NCBI GenBank assembly: GCA_023423415.1
Contig: JAFAFP010000172.1
Span: 6,021-70,020 of the forward strand
Length of the DNA: 64,000 bases
From: Pseudomonadota bacterium
GTDB lineage: Bacteria; Pseudomonadota; Alphaproteobacteria; Rhizobiales; Xanthobacteraceae
Direction of reading: 5' to 3'
The position numbers were made by a program, and so were the translations under genes. Below, piece after piece: positions 54,023 to 63,979 of the stretch. The first letter of the stretch is position 1, and every line of letters begins with the position of its first letter. Below the pieces are notes generated by a model, which was not told the origin of the DNA, did no database searches, and worked only from the letters and a program-made list of their open reading frames with translations.

Positions 54023-54610
54023 TCAGCTCCCGCGGAAATCGATGATCTCTTTTTCCGTTAGCACAAGGTCGAGCCTCGCGTCGAACGGGGTCGCAGGAAC
54101 CCGCTCGATCTCCTGTGCGGCGAAGGCCACGCCGATCGCGACCACCGGCTTCATCGCGCGAATGCGGGTGATGGTCTTGTCGTAATAGCCCGCGCCATAG
54201 CCAATGCGATGACCGTTGCGGTCGAACGCGGCGAGCGGCACCAGCATGATGTCGGGGAACACTTCAGGCGATTCCGGCTTCGGCTCGCGGATGCCCCAAA
54301 CGCCGGACGCCATCTCATCACCGAACGCCCAGGCCCGCATGATCAACGGATTGCCGCGCTTGGGCGTCACCGGCAAGGCCAGCGTCGCGCCGGCATCGCT
54401 CAGCTTGCGCATCAGCGGCACCGGATTGAATTCGCTCTTCATCGACGAATAGCCGGAAACGATCGCGCCCGGTTTGACCGCAACGGGAAACGGCCGCTGC
54501 GTCACCGATTCGACAGCGGCGGCGCGCTCGGATGCCGGCAACGCATCACGGCGCGCGAAGGCTTCGTGGCGCAGCTCGGCTTTGTCGTTGGCCAATTCAG
54601 CGGATTGCAT
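54023..54610 (-). CDS. fau: 5-formyltetrahydrofolate cyclo-ligase
   Basis: A 195-residue enzyme converting 5-formyl-THF to 5,10-methenyl-THF with ATP. The motifs LRHEAFARRDALPASERAAA, ALPVTPKRGNPL and the C-terminal GHRIGYGAGYYDKTI (loop that binds ATP) are complete. The 6S RNA candidate lies upstream, with zapA beyond it, the classic zapA-ssrS-fau order. It is followed at four bases by the phosphoesterase. Confidence 0.95.
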   Translation of the reverse strand: MQSAELANDKAELRHEAFARRDALPASERAAAVESVTQRPFPVAVKPGAIVSGYSSMKSEFNPVPLMRKLSDAGATLALPVTPKRGNPLIMRAWAFGDEMASGVWGIREPKPESPEVFPDIMLVPLAAFDRNGHRIGYGAGYYDKTITRIRAMKPVVAIGVAFAAQEIERVPATPFDARLDLVLTEKEIIDFRGS

Positions 54611-54624
54611 ATCAAGCCTCGCCT

Positions 54625-54728
54625 GTCATTCCGGGACGCGAGCAGTGCTCGCGGGCGGAAATCCAGAGACAACATCATGCCACCTCTGGATTCCGGGTTC
54701 GTATGCTTCGCATACGTCCCGGAATGAC
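54625..54728. repeat. Palindromic repeat of the GTCATTCCGGGACGCG type
   Basis: Starts GTCATTCCGGGACGCG and ends CGTCCCGGAATGAC; inner arms ATCCAGAG / CTCTGGAT pair. A shorter relative is at 11105-11146. It lies between fau and the 6S RNA. Confidence 0.8.
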
Positions 54729-54774
54729 GGCAAACGGAAATGCAAGGGAAAGTGCGGAGCCACGATGGCCGTCG

Positions 54775-54935
54775 GAATTTTCGACCCCGGGAACCTACAA
54801 AAGTAGGTGGGCGCCATATAACCGGATCCACGGACCCGGCCAGGGACAGCTCCCTTCAGGATCGTAAGGCCCCGGGAGTATGATGTTTCCAGTCGCACCC
54901 CGCAGCCCCGCTTGGGCAATGTAGTGCGGGAAAGC
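54775..54935 (-). ncRNA. ssrS: 6S RNA (ssrS) candidate
   Basis: By position, between zapA and fau on their strand, this is where alphaproteobacterial 6S RNA lies. The minus-strand sequence has the expected parts: an apical GGGAGCTGTCCCTGG (complement of 54840-54854), then GGATCCGGTTATATGGCGCC, a terminal hairpin ACCTAC-TTTT-GTAGGT (54793-54808) and the closing TTCCCGGGGTCG. There is no protein-like frame. 6S RNA binds sigma-70 RNA polymerase as a promoter mimic in stationary phase. The ends are approximate to about ten bases. Confidence 0.78.
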
Positions 54936-54982
54936 ACTCCTTGCCAGTCATGTTGACTTCAATCGCAGCTCTATCCCCGCTC

Positions 54983-55081
54983 ATTCCCGCAAAAGCGGGA
55001 ATCCGGAGCTTCAATGCAGGGGTCTGCCGGAGTCTGTCATCGGCCGCGCGTTGCGCGGCCCCGTTGGCGGGAACGAGCGGA
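54983..55081. repeat. Dispersed repeat upstream of the 6S RNA
   Basis: TTCCCGCAAAAGCGGGAATCC at the left (54983-55003) and a 40-base right part (55042-55081) that matches 30248-30287 at 38 of 40 positions. It sits between zapA and the 6S RNA. Confidence 0.8.
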
Positions 55082-55088
55082 CTGGGAC

Positions 55089-55478
55089 TCACCCCATCGC
55101 CGGGCCGGAGCTCGTATTGCCCGATTGATTGATCTGCCGCGTGATCTCTTCGATCCGTTCCGCCGCAGTGTTGAGAGCCGCGACGATTGCAGCTTGCGCC
55201 TGCTGTGTGCGGGCGCTTGATGCGACGCGCGCCTCCTGAAGCCCTGCAATTTCCTGTTCCAGACTATGGATGCGCTGCACGGATTCGGCGAGTTCATCGG
55301 CCACGGTCAAAGCCGCCATTACTGTGAGCCGCTGATCGCCAATCTCGCCATGCGAGCCGCGCAATTGCTCGATGCGCTCATCGATCTCGCGCGCCAAAGT
55401 CATGACGCGGTCTTCTTCGCCGTCTTCGCAACCCATCCGGTATTGCCGGCCGTTGATCGTTACATTGACCTGAGCCAT
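55089..55478 (-). CDS. zapA: Cell division protein ZapA
   Basis: A 129-residue FtsZ-ring-associated protein. The N-terminal ZapA core reads MAQVNVTINGRQYRMGCEDG, followed by REIDERIEQLRG and the long helix of the coiled coil, MAALTVADELAESVQRI. The C-terminal 45 residues are a helical extension with an uncharged tail. It stabilises FtsZ filaments at mid-cell. It is downstream of the DUF4164 gene and upstream of the 6S RNA, all on the minus strand. Confidence 0.94.
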   Translation of the reverse strand: MAQVNVTINGRQYRMGCEDGEEDRVMTLAREIDERIEQLRGSHGEIGDQRLTVMAALTVADELAESVQRIHSLEQEIAGLQEARVASSARTQQAQAAIVAALNTAAERIEEITRQINQSGNTSSGPAMG

Positions 55479-55535
55479 GGCGTTGCCTCGCTACTCTGGC
55501 GCATGACAGCAGTTATGTTTGAGCATGATCGTGAT

Positions 55536-55817
55536 TTACCGATCATGCTCATCGAGCAAAGTCTTGATCGTGTTCATCGCGACATCGATGCGGCGCGCGA
55601 CCTCCCTGTTGGTGTCTTCGAGCCTGCGCGCCTGCGCCGCCATGTGATCGAGTTCGGACGCAAGCCGCGCGCGATCGTTGCCGAGGGCGTGAAGCTGCAC
55701 GGTGACCGAGTCGCCGCCGCGTTCGGCTTCGCGCTTTCGCGCCACCGCCGCCTGCAACTCCTCAAGCGCCTGGGCCAGCCGCCGGGCGGCGATATCCATT
55801 GCGCTCGTATCGGTCAT
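55536..55817 (-). CDS. DUF4164 family protein
   Basis: A 93-residue, almost entirely helical protein (LAQALEELQAAVARKREAER, ARRLEDTNREVARRIDVAM) typical of DUF4164, a coiled-coil family found next to zapA in alphaproteobacteria. Its start is ATG 55817; the frame runs open to 56132 but loses character. A role together with ZapA in division is suggested only by the neighbourhood. Confidence 0.85.
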   Translation of the reverse strand: MTDTSAMDIAARRLAQALEELQAAVARKREAERGGDSVTVQLHALGNDRARLASELDHMAAQARRLEDTNREVARRIDVAMNTIKTLLDEHDR

Positions 55818-56058
55818 GGGCGCATGACACTCATCAAAAACTCTTTCGACACAAGGCTTTAAGGCCTCAAGCCTAAATTCTCGCTTCAACGGCGTCAACG
55901 CTTGCGGACCGCCGTCCCCAATCATTCCGGCGATTTGTGTAAAGGCGCGGTTGATTGCGTTACCACTCTGGACTCGCCGGGCGTGCGTGATATGTCCCCG
56001 CCAATCATCCTGATCGCCAAATCCGCGGCCAAACCCGCGGTGCAACCGGAAAATCCTT

Positions 56059-58044
56059 ATGTCCCGCGCACAACATGATCGCATGGCCAACGCAATCCGT
56101 GTGCTGGCGATGGACGCCGTGGAACAGGCCAAATCGGGCCATCCCGGCCTGCCGATGGGTGCGGCCGATATTGCGACGGTGCTGTTTACGCAGTTCCTGA
56201 AATTCGATCCGTCCGACCCGAAGTGGCCGGACCGCGACCGCTTCGTTCTGTCGGCCGGTCACGGCTCGATGCTGATTTATGCGTTGCTGCATCTGACCGG
56301 CTACAAGTCGATGACGATCGAGGAACTGAAAAATTTCCGCAAGCTCAACTCGAAAACGCCCGGACACCCGGAAAATTTCATCACCGAGGGCGTCGAGACC
56401 ACAACCGGTCCGCTCGGCCAGGGTATCGCCAATGCGGTGGGCATGGCGATTGCGGAACGGCACCTCGCCGCGACCTTCGGCGACGTCGTCGATCACCGCA
56501 CCTACGTGCTGTGTTCCGACGGCGATCTGATGGAGGGCATCAGCCAGGAAGCCATCGCGCTCGCCGGTCATCTCAAGCTCAATCGCCTGATCGTCCTGTT
56601 CGACGACAACGGCATTACCATCGACGGTAAATTGTCGCTGTCGGACTCGGTCGATCAGGTGAAGCGCTTCGAATCCGCCGGCTGGATCGCCGAGCGCATC
56701 GACGGCCACGACCCGGAAGCGATCGCCGCTGCGCTGAAGAAGGCGCAGAACGCCGACCGCCCGACGATGATCGCCTGCAAGACCACCATCGGCTATGGCG
56801 CGCCGAACAAGGCCGGCAGCGAGAAGTCGCACGGCTCGCCGCTTGGCGCCGACGAGATCGCCGGCACACGCAAGGCGCTCGGCTGGGATCACGCGCCGTT
56901 CCACATCCCGGACGATATCCGCAAACTGTGGCTCTCGGCCGGCATGCGCTCGCAGGACGCACGCAACGCCTGGGAGAAGAAGCTCGCCGCGCTGACACCT
57001 GAGGTAAAGGCGGAGTTCGAACGTCGCCTCTCGGGCGCACTTCCTGCTGCCCTCACCGAGGCGGTGAAGAGCGTGAAGGAAACGCTCGACAAGGCGCCGA
57101 AGGACGTCGCCACGCGCTCGTCATCCGAATTCGCGCTGGAAAGCCTGTGCGCCGCGGTGCCGGAAATGATCGGCGGCTCGGCCGATCTCACCGGCTCCAA
57201 CAACACGCGCACGAAATCGATGAAGGCGATCAACGCGCAGGATTTCTCGGGTCGTTTCATCAATTACGGCATCCGCGAACACGGCATGGCCGCAGCCATG
57301 AACGGTATGACGCTGCATGGCGGCATCATTCCTTATTCCGGTACGTTTCTCGTCTTCTCCGATTACTGCCGCCCATCGATCCGTCTCGCCGCATTGATGG
57401 GCGAGCGCGTCATTCACGTGATGACGCACGACTCGATCGGCCTTGGTGAAGACGGCCCGACACATCAGCCGGTCGAACATCTCGCCGCTCTGCGCGCGAT
57501 CCCGAACCTCAACGTATTCCGCCCCTGCGACGCGGTGGAAGCGATCGAGTGCTGGGAGCTGGCGCTGCGGTCGAAGGACACGCCGAGCGTGCTCGCGCTG
57601 ACGCGCCAGAACCTGCCGCAATTGCGCAAGCGCTACACGGCGGAAAACCTCTGCGCCGCCGGTGCCTATGAGATCATGGGCGTCGATGGCGACAACGTGG
57701 ATGTGTCGATCTTCGCCACCGGCTCCGAAGTCGCGATCGCCGTCGAGGCCGCGCAGTTGCTGAACCGTCAGGGCAAGCCGGCGCGTGTCGTCTCGATCCC
57801 CTGTTTTGAGCTGTTTTTGAGCCTCCCGGCCAAGCAGCGCCACGCCATCATCGGCGGCGCCGAGGTCAATGTCGGCGTCGAAGCCGGCGTGCGTCAGGGC
57901 TGGGACGAAATCATCGGCTCGAATGGTGTTTTCGTGGGTATGACCGGCTTCGGCGCCAGCGCACCCTACAAGGACCTGTACAGCCATTTCGGCATCACGC
58001 CGGAAGCAATCGCGGCCGCTGCGTTAAGCAAGTTCCGACCTTGA
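56059..58044 (+). CDS. tkt: Transketolase
   Basis: A 661-residue thiamine-diphosphate enzyme that moves two-carbon units between sugar phosphates in the pentose phosphate pathway and, in autotrophs, the Calvin cycle. GHPGLPMGAADIA, SAGHGSMLIYALLHLTGY, TGPLGQGIANAVGMA and the C-terminal GEDGPTHQPVEHLAALRAIP and PALxRQNLP-like parts (VLALTRQNLP) are present. It is the first gene of the carbon run tkt-gap-pgk-fba, with a 130-base gap to gap. The 241-base gap upstream holds the promoter and faces the DUF4164 gene. Confidence 0.97.
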   Translation: MSRAQHDRMANAIRVLAMDAVEQAKSGHPGLPMGAADIATVLFTQFLKFDPSDPKWPDRDRFVLSAGHGSMLIYALLHLTGYKSMTIEELKNFRKLNSKTPGHPENFITEGVETTTGPLGQGIANAVGMAIAERHLAATFGDVVDHRTYVLCSDGDLMEGISQEAIALAGHLKLNRLIVLFDDNGITIDGKLSLSDSVDQVKRFESAGWIAERIDGHDPEAIAAALKKAQNADRPTMIACKTTIGYGAPNKAGSEKSHGSPLGADEIAGTRKALGWDHAPFHIPDDIRKLWLSAGMRSQDARNAWEKKLAALTPEVKAEFERRLSGALPAALTEAVKSVKETLDKAPKDVATRSSSEFALESLCAAVPEMIGGSADLTGSNNTRTKSMKAINAQDFSGRFINYGIREHGMAAAMNGMTLHGGIIPYSGTFLVFSDYCRPSIRLAALMGERVIHVMTHDSIGLGEDGPTHQPVEHLAALRAIPNLNVFRPCDAVEAIECWELALRSKDTPSVLALTRQNLPQLRKRYTAENLCAAGAYEIMGVDGDNVDVSIFATGSEVAIAVEAAQLLNRQGKPARVVSIPCFELFLSLPAKQRHAIIGGAEVNVGVEAGVRQGWDEIIGSNGVFVGMTGFGASAPYKDLYSHFGITPEAIAAAALSKFRP

Positions 58045-58174
58045 TGGTACCTCAGGGGCGTTTTGCCGCCTGTTTTGGCTGCTATGCGCCCCCAAATAAG
58101 GTCCGGCGAGTTGAGTTGGGGCAAAATCCAGCTATACGAAGCGCCATAAAGCATCAGTCGGGAGTTATTTGACC

Positions 58175-59182
<1,008 letters not shown>

Positions 59183-59189
59183 GCCTTCT

Positions 59190-59217
59190 CGATGGCCGGG
59201 CTCTCGCCCGGCCATCG
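59190..59217 (+). terminator. Hairpin after gap
   Basis: A perfect 11-base stem, CGATGGCCGGG / CCCGGCCATCG, with a six-base loop, starting eight bases after the stop of gap. It lacks a strong T-tract, so it could be an RNA-stabilising structure or a weak terminator. Confidence 0.6.
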
Positions 59218-59335
59218 CCATTTCAAGACCGACAAGTTTTCAAGACCGACGACAAGAACAAAAGCTGCGATGTCAGCGCGAGCATTTTCGCGCAGGCTTG
59301 GCCATAAGCCGAACATCGACATGTGAGTGAGCTGA

Positions 59336-60526
59336 ATGACGTTCCGTACCCTCGACAATGCCGATCTGAACAACAAGCGCGTGCTGCTGCGCGTCGATCT
59401 CAACGTGCCGATGGAAAACGGTAAGGTCACCGATGCGACCCGCATCGAGCGCGTCATACCGACCATCTCCGAGATCGCCGACAAGGGCGGCAAGGTGATC
59501 ATTCTGGCGCATTTCGGCCGGCCGAAGGGACGCGACGAAAAGGACTCGCTGAAGCCAGTCGCGCAGGCGCTGTCGCACATCATCAAGCGGCCGGTGGCGT
59601 TCGCCGATGACTGCATCGGCGATGCGGCAAAGGCCGCCGTCGATGCGATGAAGGCGGGCGACATTCTGGTTCTCGAAAACACCCGCTTCCACACGGAAGA
59701 GGAAAAGAACGATCCCGCTTTCGTCGAAAAGCTGGCATCGCTCGGCGACATCTATGTCAACGATGCTTTCTCGGCCGCGCACCGCGCCCATGCCTCGACT
59801 GAAGGCCTTGGCCACAAGCTGCCCGCCTATGCCGGCCGCACCATGCAGGCCGAACTCGATGCGCTGTCGAAGGCGCTGGTCGCTCCGAAGAAGCCGGTGA
59901 TCGCGATCGTCGGCGGCGCCAAGGTCTCCACCAAGATCGCGCTGCTCGAGAATATGATCGAGAAGGTCGATGCGCTGGTGATCGGTGGCGGCATGGCCAA
60001 CACGTTCCTGCATGCACAGGGCATCAATGTCGGCAAGTCGCTGGCCGAACGCGATCTCGCCGATCTCGCCCGCCGCATCATGGACAAGGCCGAACAGGCC
60101 AAGTGCGCCATCATCCTTCCGGTCGATGCGGTCGTCGCCCACGAGTTCAAGGCCAATGCGCCGTCGCAGGCTTACGGTGTCGACGCGATCCCCGCTGACG
60201 GCATGATCCTCGATGTCGGCCCGCTGTCGATCGACCGCGTGAACGCCGCCATCGACGATGCTTCAACATTGCTCTGGAACGGTCCGCTTGGCGCATTCGA
60301 ATTGACGCCGTTCGACCGCGGCACGGTTGCAGCAGCGCGTCACGCCGCGGCACGGACCAAGGCCGGCAAGCTTGTTTCGATCGCGGGCGGCGGTGATACC
60401 GTCGCGGCGCTGAACCACGCCGGCGTGGCGGAGGACTTCACCTACATTTCAACGGCCGGCGGCGCTTTCCTCGAATTTCTTGAGGGTAAAATGCTGCCTG
60501 GCGTCGAAGTCTTAAGAGCAAAGTGA
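59336..60526 (+). CDS. pgk: Phosphoglycerate kinase
   Basis: A 396-residue kinase that makes ATP from 1,3-bisphosphoglycerate. RVLLRVDLNVPMENGKVTDA and its nearby variants (KRVLLRVDLNVPMENG), ILAHFGRPKG, the hinge and KVSTKIALLENM, and the C-terminal SIAGGGDTVAALNHAG are complete. It follows gap after 153 bases and precedes the aldolase gene. Confidence 0.97.
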   Translation: MTFRTLDNADLNNKRVLLRVDLNVPMENGKVTDATRIERVIPTISEIADKGGKVIILAHFGRPKGRDEKDSLKPVAQALSHIIKRPVAFADDCIGDAAKAAVDAMKAGDILVLENTRFHTEEEKNDPAFVEKLASLGDIYVNDAFSAAHRAHASTEGLGHKLPAYAGRTMQAELDALSKALVAPKKPVIAIVGGAKVSTKIALLENMIEKVDALVIGGGMANTFLHAQGINVGKSLAERDLADLARRIMDKAEQAKCAIILPVDAVVAHEFKANAPSQAYGVDAIPADGMILDVGPLSIDRVNAAIDDASTLLWNGPLGAFELTPFDRGTVAAARHAAARTKAGKLVSIAGGGDTVAALNHAGVAEDFTYISTAGGAFLEFLEGKMLPGVEVLRAK

Positions 60527-60610
60527 CCGCCCTCTTCACGCCATGTCAGCGGCCGATATAAACGCAACCAACAAGCCGGTTTCCCGGCGCCCCTTCCGAT
60601 GGAGCACCCG

Positions 60611-61636
60611 ATGAATCTCGCAGACCTCAACAAGATCGCAGTCGCCATGGTTGCCCCGGGCAAGGGCATCCTCGCTGCCGACGAATCCACTGGCACCATC
60701 AAGAAGCGCTTCGACGCCATTGGCACGGAAAATACCGAGGACAATCGCCGCGACTATCGCGAGTTGATGTTCCGCACCACCGAAGCGATGTCGAAGCACA
60801 TCTCCGGCGTCATCCTCTACGACGAGACCATCTGGCAGAAGGCCAAGGACGGCACGCCGCTGGTCGAACTGATCAAGAAGGCCGGCGCCATTCCCGGCAT
60901 CAAGGTCGACGAAGGCACCAAGCCGCTGCCGCAATGCCCGGGTGAACTGATCACCACCGGTCTCGACAAGCTCGCCGACCGTCTGCCGAAATATTACGAG
61001 CAAGGCGCACGCTTCGCGAAATGGCGCGCGGTCATCGACATTGCCGACGGCATTCCCTCGCACACCGCGATCATGACCAACGCCCATGCGCTCGCGCGTT
61101 ATGCCGCGCTCTGCCAGCAGGCGCAGATCGTGCCGATCGTCGAGCCGGAAGTGCTGATGGACGGCGCTCACGATATCGACCGCTGCTACGAAGTCACGCG
61201 GTGGGTGCTGAAGGAAACCTTCCAGCAGCTCTATTTCCAGCGCGTCGAGCTGGAAGGCATCGTGCTGAAGCCGAACATGGCGATTCCGGGCAAGAAGAGC
61301 GCGAAGAAGGCCTCGGTCGAGGAAGTCGCTGAAAAGACCGTCCGCATGCTGAAGGATTGCGTGCCGGGCGCGGTGCCAGGCATCGCATTCCTGTCAGGCG
61401 GCCAGTCGGACGAGGAAGCCACCGCCCATCTCGACGCCATGAACAAGATCGGCAACCTGCCGTGGAAGCTGACCTTCTCGTATGGTCGCGCGCTGCAGGC
61501 TGCTCCGCAAAAGGCCTGGAGCGGCAAGTCCGAGAACGTCGCCGCCGCGCAGCGTGCTTTCACCCACCGCGCGATGATGAACGGTCTCGCCTCGCTCGGC
61601 GAGTGGAAGCAGGACCTGGAGAAGAAGGCGGCGTAA
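60611..61636 (+). CDS. fba: Class I fructose-bisphosphate aldolase
   Basis: A 341-residue Schiff-base aldolase of the class I, eukaryote-like type: KGILAADESTGTIKKRF, LVPIVEPEVL-like (VPIVEPEVLMDG), and VLKPNMAIPG with the Schiff-base Lys. ATG 60611 is preferred because GGAG lies at 60603-60606; an ATG at 60599 is also in frame. It cleaves fructose 1,6-bisphosphate to triose phosphates. It sits in the tkt-gap-pgk-fba run. Confidence 0.95.
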   Translation: MNLADLNKIAVAMVAPGKGILAADESTGTIKKRFDAIGTENTEDNRRDYRELMFRTTEAMSKHISGVILYDETIWQKAKDGTPLVELIKKAGAIPGIKVDEGTKPLPQCPGELITTGLDKLADRLPKYYEQGARFAKWRAVIDIADGIPSHTAIMTNAHALARYAALCQQAQIVPIVEPEVLMDGAHDIDRCYEVTRWVLKETFQQLYFQRVELEGIVLKPNMAIPGKKSAKKASVEEVAEKTVRMLKDCVPGAVPGIAFLSGGQSDEEATAHLDAMNKIGNLPWKLTFSYGRALQAAPQKAWSGKSENVAAAQRAFTHRAMMNGLASLGEWKQDLEKKAA

Positions 61637-61696
61637 GCTGCGGCTAAACGGCCCGGGTCAAATTACCGCCTGAATCATGGCCGCATCGGAAGAGTC

Positions 61697-62359
61697 ATGG
61701 TGCCGCCGAAAGAAGATACTGCTGCTGAGCGACCGCAACCGCGTCTCTATCTGGTGACGCCGGTTGCGGTCGATATTGCCTCGCTCAAGCTGGACCTCCT
61801 GGCTGCGCTCGACGCGACGGAGATCATGGCGGTCCTGCTGCGGCTGCCAGAGGAAGATGACCGTTCGCTGATCAACCGCATCAAGGCGCTCGCGCCCACG
61901 GTGCAACGGGCGGGCGCGGCGCTTATCCTCGATGGCCACCCCGAACTTGTCGCGCGTGGCGGCGCCGACGGCGCGCATCTGCGCAGCGTGACCGAATTCG
62001 AAGAAGCGGTGGACGCCCTGAAGCCGGACCGCATTGCCGGCGCCGGCGGCCTCGGCACGCGTCACGACGCCATGATCGTCGCCGAGCGCGGCGCGGACTA
62101 CGTCATGTTCGGCGAGCCGAACGAGAGCGGCGTCCGGCCGCAGCTTTCCGCGATCGCCGAGCGGCTGGCGTGGTGGTCGGAGGTGTTCGAAGCCCCTTGC
62201 GTCGGCTATGCCGCTTCGCTCGATGAGATCGAACCGCTCGTCAAATCGGGCGCGGATTTCGTCGCCTTTGGCGATTTTGTCTTTGCCGATCCGCGCGGCG
62301 TTGCATCGGCCGTTGCTGACGTCGCCAGCCGTCTTGCAACCATCGAGCGGGTGCCATGA
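61697..62359 (+). CDS. ThiE-like TIM-barrel protein with divergent active site
   Basis: A 220-residue protein resembling thiamine phosphate synthase. The frame LYLVTPVAVD, LALILDGHPELVARGGADGAHL-like (ALILDGHPELVARGGADG) and GADYVMFGE line up with ThiE, but key ligand residues are replaced: the QLREK segment reads LLRLPEE, the NDR segment LDGH, and the Ser/His of the THS loop GTRHD. It may not make thiamine phosphate. In many relatives a gene annotated as thiamine phosphate synthase occupies exactly this spot after fba. It overlaps the next gene by four bases. Confidence 0.8.
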   Translation: MVPPKEDTAAERPQPRLYLVTPVAVDIASLKLDLLAALDATEIMAVLLRLPEEDDRSLINRIKALAPTVQRAGAALILDGHPELVARGGADGAHLRSVTEFEEAVDALKPDRIAGAGGLGTRHDAMIVAERGADYVMFGEPNESGVRPQLSAIAERLAWWSEVFEAPCVGYAASLDEIEPLVKSGADFVAFGDFVFADPRGVASAVADVASRLATIERVP

Positions 62360-63333
62360 AGGCCGTATTGCGGACATCGCTGGTCGCTCTGGCGCTCCTC
62401 GGCTCCGGCCATACGTTGCAAGCCGCGCCGAAGAAATCACCACCTCCGGCTCCCGCACCGGAGGCTGCGCCCGCTGTCGATCCGACGGCAGATGTCGCCT
62501 TCGGCGCTTTTCAGCGTGGCCGTTATCTCACCGCCTTTGCCGAAGCGACAAAGCGCGTCGAGGCCAATGACGATCCCAAGGCCATGACCTTGCTCGGCGT
62601 CCTCTATTCCGGCGGGCTCGGGGTGCGCCAGGACGATGCCAAGGCTGTCGAATGGTACAAGCTGGCGGCCGATCGCGGCGATCGCGAAGCGATGCTGTCG
62701 CTGGCGATGATGCGACTTGCCGGACGCGGCGGGCCAAGGGACCGCGATGCCGCCGCCAAACTGTTTGCCAGCGCTGCGAAGCTCGGCCAGCCGGCCGCAG
62801 CCTACAATCTGGGTCTGCTTTATCTCGAGGGTATGCAGTTCCCGCAGGATTTCGGACGCGCCGCCGAGATGTTCAGGATCGCCGCCCAGGCCGGCAACCG
62901 CGAGGCCCAATATGCCCTCGCCACCATGTACAAGGAGGGGCGCGGCGTCCCCAAGGACGAGAAGGAGGCGACCCGCCTGCTTGGCGCTGCCGCCCTCGCC
63001 GACCACCTCGATGCGCAGGTCGAGTACGCCATCGCGCTCTATAACGGCACCGGCGTCACCAAGGACGAAGCGGCAGCCATCCAGATTCTGCGCAAGGCGG
63101 CCCGGCGGGGCGCGCCGATTGCCCAGAACCGCCTCGCCCGCGTCCTTGCCACCGGGCGCGGCCTGCCGGCGGATCCGAAGGAGGCGATCAAGTGGCATAT
63201 CGTCTCCAAGGCCGCCGGCGCGAGCGATCCGTGGCTCGATGACTTCATGGCCAAGCAAACTCCGGAAATCCGGGCCGCCGCGGAAAAAGAAGCCCAACCC
63301 TGGCTGTTCGTGATCGCCAATTCGCGCTCTTGA
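62356..63333 (+). CDS. Exported Sel1-repeat protein
   Basis: A 325-residue protein with a signal peptide (residues 1-23, ending TLQA-AP) and a Pro/Ala-rich linker, followed by about six Sel1-like (TPR-related) repeats, such as LLGVLYSGGLGVRQDDAKAV, LGLLYLEGMQFPQDFGRAAE and LATMYKEGRGVPKDEKEATR. These form a solenoid for protein contacts, probably in the periplasm. The ATG overlaps the stop of the ThiE-like gene (ATGA). Confidence 0.93.
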   Translation: MKAVLRTSLVALALLGSGHTLQAAPKKSPPPAPAPEAAPAVDPTADVAFGAFQRGRYLTAFAEATKRVEANDDPKAMTLLGVLYSGGLGVRQDDAKAVEWYKLAADRGDREAMLSLAMMRLAGRGGPRDRDAAAKLFASAAKLGQPAAAYNLGLLYLEGMQFPQDFGRAAEMFRIAAQAGNREAQYALATMYKEGRGVPKDEKEATRLLGAAALADHLDAQVEYAIALYNGTGVTKDEAAAIQILRKAARRGAPIAQNRLARVLATGRGLPADPKEAIKWHIVSKAAGASDPWLDDFMAKQTPEIRAAAEKEAQPWLFVIANSRS

Positions 63334-63401
63334 CGGGGGCGGAGCCTCCGGGGCACACCAGCGCGCGAACCCGTTCCTCTCAAAACCCGTGGAAGCGCCT
63401 C

Positions 63402-63968
63402 ATGGCCAAGATCAATGGCAACGAAATCCGTCCGGGCATGGTCATCGAGTACCAGGACACCCTCTGGGCGGCGGTGAAGACCATGGCCGTGAAACCCGGC
63501 AAGGGTCCGGCCTATAACCAGGTCGAACTGAAGAACCTGATCGACGGCCGCAAGCTCAACAACCGCTTCGGCTCCGACGAGCGCGTTGAGCGCGCCCGGC
63601 TCGAACAGAAGGACTTCCAGTTCCTGTACAAGCAGGGCGACAGCCTCGTCTTCATGGACAATGATTCCTACGAGCAACTTGAATTGCCGGAGGACTTCGT
63701 CGGCGAGCGTTCGGCATTTCTGCAAGACGGCATGACGGTGACGCTCGAGATGCACGAGGAACGCCCGATCGGCATCAAGCTGCCGGATTATGTGACGCTC
63801 GAAATTGTCGAGGCCGATCCGGTCGTAAAGGGGCAGACGGCGTCGTCCTCCTACAAACCGGCCAAGCTTGAAAACGGCCTGCGCGTCATGGTGCCCCCTT
63901 TCATCACCGCCGGCGAAAAGATCATCGTCGACACCAACGAAGTGACCTACGTTCGTCGGTCGGAATAG
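63402..63968 (+). CDS. efp: Elongation factor P
   Basis: A 188-residue translation factor that relieves ribosome stalling at proline runs. MAKINGNEIRPGMVIEYQ is the family start at ATG 63402; the frame is open back to 63330 without support. The modifiable lysine is in VKPGKGPAYNQVELKN, and the C-terminal SSSYKPAKLENGLRVMVPPF is conserved. No epmA/epmB modifying genes are in the window. The gene ends 32 bases from the window edge. Confidence 0.96.
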   Translation: MAKINGNEIRPGMVIEYQDTLWAAVKTMAVKPGKGPAYNQVELKNLIDGRKLNNRFGSDERVERARLEQKDFQFLYKQGDSLVFMDNDSYEQLELPEDFVGERSAFLQDGMTVTLEMHEERPIGIKLPDYVTLEIVEADPVVKGQTASSSYKPAKLENGLRVMVPPFITAGEKIIVDTNEVTYVRRSE

Positions 63969-63979
63969 TCCTTCCTTTC

